NCBI RefSeq assembly: GCF_001039355.2
Contig: NW_019775456.1
Span: 59,632-123,631 of the forward strand
Direction: 5' to 3'
Source: Lingula anatina
Taxonomy: Eukaryota > Brachiopoda > Lingulata > Lingulida > Lingulidae
DNA: 64,000 bases
Part shown: positions 59,317-64,000 of the stretch, piece by piece
How the letters are laid out: each line of letters begins with the position of its first letter
How positions within the stretch are numbered: the stretch's first letter is position 1
The notes under the pieces: model-generated
Database searches by the model: none
Seen by the model: the letters and a program-made list of their open reading frames with translations, nothing else
Told to the model about the DNA's origin: nothing
Made by a program: the position numbers and the translations under genes

Positions 59317-62315
59317 CTATTCATCTGCAACATAAACTTTCAAATTTGCCCTGTTTACGGCGCCTTTCAGTGTGCACCCGCCCTCAATCTGGAGGATGTA
59401 AGATCCAGATTTGGATATCCCCTTCACAACGTAGGGCCCCAGCCAGGGGTTTTCTTGTTTGCCCCCCTTTCTGTCACTCCTTCGTAAATTTCTTTTCAAC
59501 ACTTTTGTTCCCACGGTAAGTACCTGTAAAATTAATTTAGATACCATAAGTGTTTTTGCATCGTTAATCACAGTTCACCTGCATTCAATTTTAATATAAA
59601 TGGTAATTGACTACGAAGTATACAAATGTACAAGGCGCACCACCAGTAAATGGTATAATCCAGGCAAACAGTGTACATATTACGGTCACACTATATTAAA
59701 TCAATGCTTTATAAGTAAAATATGCATCAATTTGATTCATGGGGTAATTCACCAAAAGCTTATACCTCATCAGTTGAATGTCGAGCGTCAAATCTTTTTT
59801 TCTGCTCTTGCTGCGCTCTTTTTATATTTCGTAACGCTACCTCTCCAACTTTTTTTTTCATTGTTTCAACCCTCGTTTCAACTTCCTTTTCATACTGAGA
59901 TGCACTAGGCAGTTGTAGGCCACTTGGGCCTGCTGTATTCTCGTCAGGGAGTACAGGTTCTCTAAAGAAAATATTAATTTAAATTTACAAACAGTTAATA
60001 ATGCTTTTTATTTCGTATGTTGTATCCATCCAAATAAGCATAATTAGAATAAAAAGACGACATTTTTCATTATTAATTACATCATTTCTGGTGTGGGTAA
60101 AACCCAATTTTATTTATTTAATAAAACATGAAATAATTGAACAATGATTGAATAATTTACATATTCCTTCATACCTCCCAAACATGAGATAAAAGGGTGA
60201 AAACCCAGTAGATGCTTGGACTGATGTATTATAAGCAAATACTACATCCCCCAAAACGTCATCCCACTCATGATCGTCTTGATACTTTAAAAGCATATCC
60301 TTCAGGGTCTGGTTGAAGCGTTCTGGAATATTATATAGGCCTGCATCTTAAAATCTATATACAATATAAATATAATAAAAATGTGTGCTTATCTCACCAA
60401 GTATATTAACTTGCAAAAGTTTAATAATATATAATGCATTACATTAAATGGTTAATATATTCTTTAACTAAAACGTGGGCTAAGATTAAGGACAGTATGC
60501 ACGATCACAGAGACATTTTAAATAATTCCAATCAAACACACCCGTGAGACCATTGCACTGGGGATGGTAAGCTGTGGTTCTTTTATGTTTTATTTGAAGT
60601 GACGTGGTAATACAGTGCAACAGGTTGTTGTTGAATTCTCTCCCCTGGTCTGTTAGCATTTTCTTGGGGAATCCGAAACTGGAAAACATTCAGTAATACC
60701 ATGGTTATTTTAGTTACCAACTTCGTCGTCATGATGTTCATCGGAAATGTTACTTTTTACTGTTATCGAAGGGGTATAATCCACCCTATTTAAAAAAGTA
60801 AATTAAAAAAGTTATCTTAACATGTAATTTTGAAAGCAATCGTTGTCGATACATATTCATTACTGCACCTATAATATTCAACACTTACGTAAAAAAAAGG
60901 TCCAAAAGAAAGCTGGCTACCCCTGTCGCTTCCTTGGAGGGCAAGGCACGTGCATGGGCCATCTTTGTGTAATAGCACACAACAGTGCATACGTACTGAT
61001 TGCCCCTTTCTGTTTGTTGCATTGGCCCAATTAGATCTATCCCAATCTACCAAAAATTAATAAAAATACGTTATTTCTGATTTTACATTAAATTCGTAGA
61101 TGTTTAACTACATAAATAACTGAAAAATAAAGAAATTTCCACTAGTCGTAATGTGTTCTGTTAAAACAATATGACGATAACAACGAAAAACGATTTTCAA
61201 TATCTATTTTTTTTTTCAATTAAACACCACGATTAAGAGAAACATTGTCTTGATTACCATCCTCCACGCCTCAGGCTTGTTCACTGGAATAGGGTTAAGC
61301 GGTGGAGAGCCGTTGTTGTTATTTTTGTTGACACGCTGACATTTGTCACATTTTGAAATGAATTTTCTGATGTCGTCTACCATGTTTGGCCAATAATATC
61401 TCTGTTCAACCTTTGCCAGGGTTTTATCTCGTCCTAGGTGACCACCTTAAATTTAAAAACAAGCAAATTAATAAATTGCATTTTATAGACACTTTACGTT
61501 TGTCAATGTCTGGAATTACGTCACACAATTAATAAAACAACGTGAATACGGAATTCTTTTAATACATACTTACCAAGCGGTGATGTATGCAGTGTATCCA
61601 AATTTTTTTTCACTTCTTCCCTGTTTCTTACAACTTTTCGCCATACTCCACCAACATCATTATCATCATTATCATTCTGCCCTTCATCTGCTACGTCCCT
61701 CACTTTCCTCTTGCTAACTCTGTAATAGAGCTTGCCATGTTCAATCTGAAATAAGCATTACAATATGCATATATGTGAACTCATGATGTTAAAGGACTTA
61801 TTGACCTATATTACTGTTATTTTGTTAGAGTTTAAAACTGAGAAAAGGAATCGTAAGCAGCTGTCCCCGGACCTAAAATCCTAGAAATGGTAGTCCCCGG
61901 ACCTAAAATCCCAGAAATGGTAGTCCCCGGACCTAAAATCCTAGAAATGGTGGTCCCCGGACCTAAAATCCCAGAAATGGTAGTCCCCGGACCTAAAATC
62001 CTAGAAATGGTAGTCCCCCGGGCATAAATACCCATTAAATAGTAATCCCCTGCAGGACATTTATTCAAGGTACATAGGCCCATTGTACACACATCCCTGG
62101 AATTATATATCTGCGTATAACGTAGTGTGACCTCTAATAATATTGCATATTAAACATCATGAAAATTGAAAGTTTACTTTATAATTAGACTTGCTTGTTC
62201 TCCGAATCACTCTTTTCTGTGTTGGTGTTGTCTCGATAGGATACGTGCCCTCTTGAAGATATTGGAAAATAACTTCAACTTCGGGCCTGGTCCGGGTGCT
62301 GCTTGTCCCTTCCAT
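59317..62315 (-). CDS. Ginger transposase, DDE integrase type (8 exons, 447 aa, uninterrupted)
   Basis: Exons (minus): 62315-62178, 61745-61574, 61445-61258, 61046-60889, 60678-60542, 60322-60175, 59961-59766, 59523-59317. They total 1,344 nt, giving 447 residues and a stop; every intron is GT-AG and every phase agrees. Residues 1-60 hold an N-terminal segment (FQYLQEGTYP, KRVIRR, GKLYYRV). The HHCC zinc finger is H99, H106, C136, C139. The catalytic core has D170 (IGIDLIGPM), D229 (MLTDQGREF) and E265 (NGLTERFNQTL), spacing D-35-E. A charged, probably coiled-coil stretch covers about 335-380. A C-terminal GPY motif (PWLGPYVVKGI) follows. All catalytic and zinc ligands are present. It should cut and join the TGT...ACA ends in the nucleus. 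An AATAAA lies at 59277-59282, 35 nt after the stop. The intron 2 acceptor (AAATTTAAG) is the least typical splice site. Confidence 0.9.
61863..62012. repeat. 30-bp tandem repeat, five units
   Basis: Unit GTCCCCGGACCTAAAATCCT followed by AGAAATGGTA, five near-perfect copies plus a decayed sixth. It lies in the first intron of the transposase gene. The word pattern resembles the transposon's subterminal GTCCTAGGAATGG words. Confidence 0.95.
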
Positions 62316-62499
62316 ATCAAACGTCTAGTGAGGGTGTGGCATTCATATATGAGCGGTATTTATAGTATAACAAGGTAGCGTGTGACATCTGGTTATGTCT
62401 GTAACCAATCAAAAATTTGCTACGTGGCAAAAATGACGACCAGGATAAAACAAAATAAAAAAAATTCACACGAAAAGTAAATATAATTTTATTTCTGTA

Positions 62500-62587
62500 A
62501 AGGAAATTCGAACCTCCATCCACTTACACAATTACTCTGTATAACATCCATTTCACTGCACAGCCTGACCACTACACCAGGGAGACG
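62500..62587 (-). repeat. tRNA-like (SINE head) sequence in the transposon 5' region
   Basis: On the minus strand, an A-box-like TGGTGTAGTGGTCAGGC and, 55 nt further, a B-box-like GGTTCGAATTTC with a foldable T arm. No matching acceptor stem, so not a functional tRNA gene. A tRNA-derived SINE fragment, or a pol III promoter-like sequence, is likely. Confidence 0.5.
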
Positions 62588-62808
62588 AACTGGCAAACCA
62601 TCGATTTTACGGGGTACTTATATGTGCTCACTGAAGCATACCATTACTGCCAATAGTCATTATCCACTAGCTTAAATGGTCGGACATAGTTATAGGGCGG
62701 ACCTTCATTCCGTTGACTAATGTAAACGTAATGCAGGTCCGCCAGGAATAGAAGTCCTACCCTTTATTATATCAGGAATGCAGGTCCCATTAGGACTACT
62801 ATTCCTCA

Positions 62809-62868
62809 GGAACGGTGGTCCTACGGACCACCGTTCCTAGGAACCGAGGTCCGTAGGACCTCGGTTCC
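62809..62868. repeat. Two adjacent perfect hairpins near the transposon right end
   Basis: GGAACGGTGGTCC-TAC-GGACCACCGTTCC (62809-62837) and, two bases later, GGAACCGAGGTCC-GTA-GGACCTCGGTTCC (62840-62868). Each has 13-bp arms and a 3-nt loop. Confidence 0.95.
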
Positions 62869-63299
62869 GGGCGGACCTGCATTCCGTTCACACCGGTGTT
62901 CATCAGTACTAAGCTTTCCATTGTCGTCATGATCTGCTATATGAAATAAATTCCTGGCCAGGTTATTGATCGATTTTGTGACGTACTAGACATGTGACTT
63001 CCAAATATGGAAGCGCCCCTGGCAGAAATTTGTAGAAGAAAGCCCACGAATTGATGGTGTTCGCTTGAAGCCTGGTATTGCTGATATGGTTTATATTAAA
63101 ATTAAAATCAAGCGGGCAAAACCGGAATCTAGAACCAAGGGTAATTAAATGTTGCTTCCGCTTAAAAAACTTTCGAATTCATTATATAAAAATTCATTCA
63201 AATCCTCTCATGTTATGTTTGATAGTCATTAAACCTTGAATATGCATTAACTGTGTCTTCTTCCCCGCCATATTGAAATTGATTTAGTCATAGTTACAG

Positions 63300-63490
63300 A
63301 AACTGCAGTGAACAGACTTGGTAAGACGTGCAGGCGGGCTTCCCATAGACTCATAACAATGTAGTATCATTAATAGCACCAAACAGCATCATGTTATACA
63401 ACTGACAAGCGGGTATTGCAACATCTTCATGCTGGTTTATTCTTGTTAAAATACACATTTGAACACTTTTTATGGACCAATAATTGGAAT
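63300..63490. repeat. EF-hand cluster spacer repeat, copy 6
   Basis: The same block as 38430-38650 (CAGGCGGGCTTCCCATAGAC; ACAACTGACAAGCGGGTATT). Its presence beyond copy 5 suggests that the gene cluster continues past the window edge. Confidence 0.75.
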
Positions 63491-63559
63491 AAGAATCATG
63501 ATGTCTGTTTACAATTCTATGCATAATACATTCTTGGCTAAATGGTTGTGCCATTCACT

Positions 63560-64000
63560 CTTAAGTACCAGTCTCTGTAAGGTTCAGAATAGGGTGGCAC
63601 ATGACCATCTCAGATTTTGATGAAAATTGGTGTATTTGTTCATTATAGCCCCAAACCAACATAATGGATATTGGTTTGTTTGAATCACCCTCGGTTGCCA
63701 TGGTAACAGCACTTAAAAATTTTCACCCAAGATGGCGGAATCCAGATTGCAAAATTTCAATTTCAGCTATATTCGAGCTAAAAAAACCATAAATGTGGAT
63801 AAATAAACATTTTTCATTTTCAGACATTGTTAAATATCATATCCTATTTGAACTAAAAACATATAAATAAATGTTTTTGGTGGCCTTTGAAAATTAGAAA
63901 AATAACTTTGAAAATGGGGAATTTTCAAAAATTCCAATTTTTGCTAAAATGCCCAAATTTGCAAATTTCAAATACATTTTTCATAGACTGGCCAAAGCCA
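63560..64000. other. Window end, no gene seen
   Basis: AT-rich sequence with long A runs; no exon-like frame or recognisable repeat. Confidence 0.5.

Larger units (their letters stand above)
58905..62892. mobile_element. Complete Ginger-type DNA transposon (3,988 bp)
   Basis: Perfect 13-bp terminal inverted repeats TGTGAACGGAATG with TGT...ACA ends, flanked by a 4-bp CCGG duplication (58901-58904 and 62893-62896). Without the insert the EF-hand pseudogene sequence is continuous. The subterminal 200 bp on each side are filled with GTCC/AGGAATG words. The single gene inside encodes an integrase-like transposase in eight exons. There is no reverse transcriptase, protease, RNase H or LTR, which separates it from Gypsy retrotransposons. 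Termini, short target duplication and GPY-containing integrase agree with the Ginger superfamily. Confidence 0.9.
58700..62985 (-). pseudogene. EF-hand protein, cluster copy 5, decayed and split by the Ginger element
   Basis: The 3' half of exon 2 lies at about 58,745-58,904, ending in the family's FFG-type C-terminal region. The sequence continues on the far side of the transposon at 62,893 to about 62,985, and no 5' part or signal exon follows. In-frame stops (for example TAA near 58,820) show that it is dead. Confidence 0.8.

Noticed and set aside
61863-62012. CRISPR-like array
   Set aside because: The 30-bp units are directly adjacent with no spacers, and the DNA is animal nuclear; it is a minisatellite.
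59317-62315. Gypsy LTR retrotransposon integrase fragment
   Set aside because: No LTR, protease, RT or RNase H, and the integrase has seven spliceable introns. TIRs with a 4-bp duplication enclose it, which fits Ginger instead.
62500-62587. Functional tRNA gene
   Set aside because: A and B boxes are recognisable, but there is no acceptor-stem pairing and no proper anticodon arm.

Overview
This is AT-rich animal nuclear DNA: GT-AG introns, dense microsatellites, many small DNA transposons and multi-domain secreted proteins. The protein families (secreted EF-hand proteins, thrombospondin type 1 repeats, DXD glycosyltransferases, a Ginger-type transposase) and repeat types point to a marine invertebrate. 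A mollusc or another lophotrochozoan is plausible, but the species cannot be named from the sequence. All protein-coding genes recognised lie on the minus strand. Exon joins were worked out by hand from splice motifs and reading phase, with no transcript or database evidence.

Layout. (1) About 1-3,000: no gene; copies of a CTACTGCA-rich MITE. (2) 3,045-7,387: a two-exon gene for a predicted Golgi type II membrane protein of about 994 residues. It carries a degenerate DXD glycosyltransferase domain, a polysaccharide pyruvyl transferase-like domain and an intact DXD glycosyltransferase domain. The frame is broken by one extra base in an A-tract. (3) 9,198-29,887: a 19-exon gene for a secreted protein of about 884 residues with an N-terminal extracellular module and six TSP1 repeats. 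A four-exon block (three TSP1 exons plus one) is present twice in near-identical form. Its introns hold a piggyBac-like MITE, a Tc1 relic, a 137-nt-arm palindrome and several other TIR elements. (4) About 30,000-36,600: no gene recognised; a widespread SINE-like repeat and an inverted-repeat element. (5) 36,750 to the right edge: a cluster of at least five copies of a secreted four-EF-hand protein gene. Copy 1 is intact. Copy 2 has its signal-peptide exon split by a 4.8-kb element. Copy 3 has a 4-base frameshift. Copy 4 is truncated and fused to the 5' side of copy 3. Copy 5 is split by a 3,988-bp Ginger DNA transposon.

The most notable object is that transposon (58,905-62,892). It has 13-bp perfect TIRs and a CCGG target duplication. 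Its eight-exon gene joins, with all phases agreeing, into an uninterrupted 447-residue DDE integrase-type transposase with an HHCC finger, D-D-35-E triad and GPY motif. It looks complete and therefore possibly recently active.

The window shows gene-family birth and decay driven by mobile DNA: tandem duplication of a secreted Ca-binding gene, internal exon-block duplication in a TSP1 gene, and transposons landing beside splice sites or inside exons.
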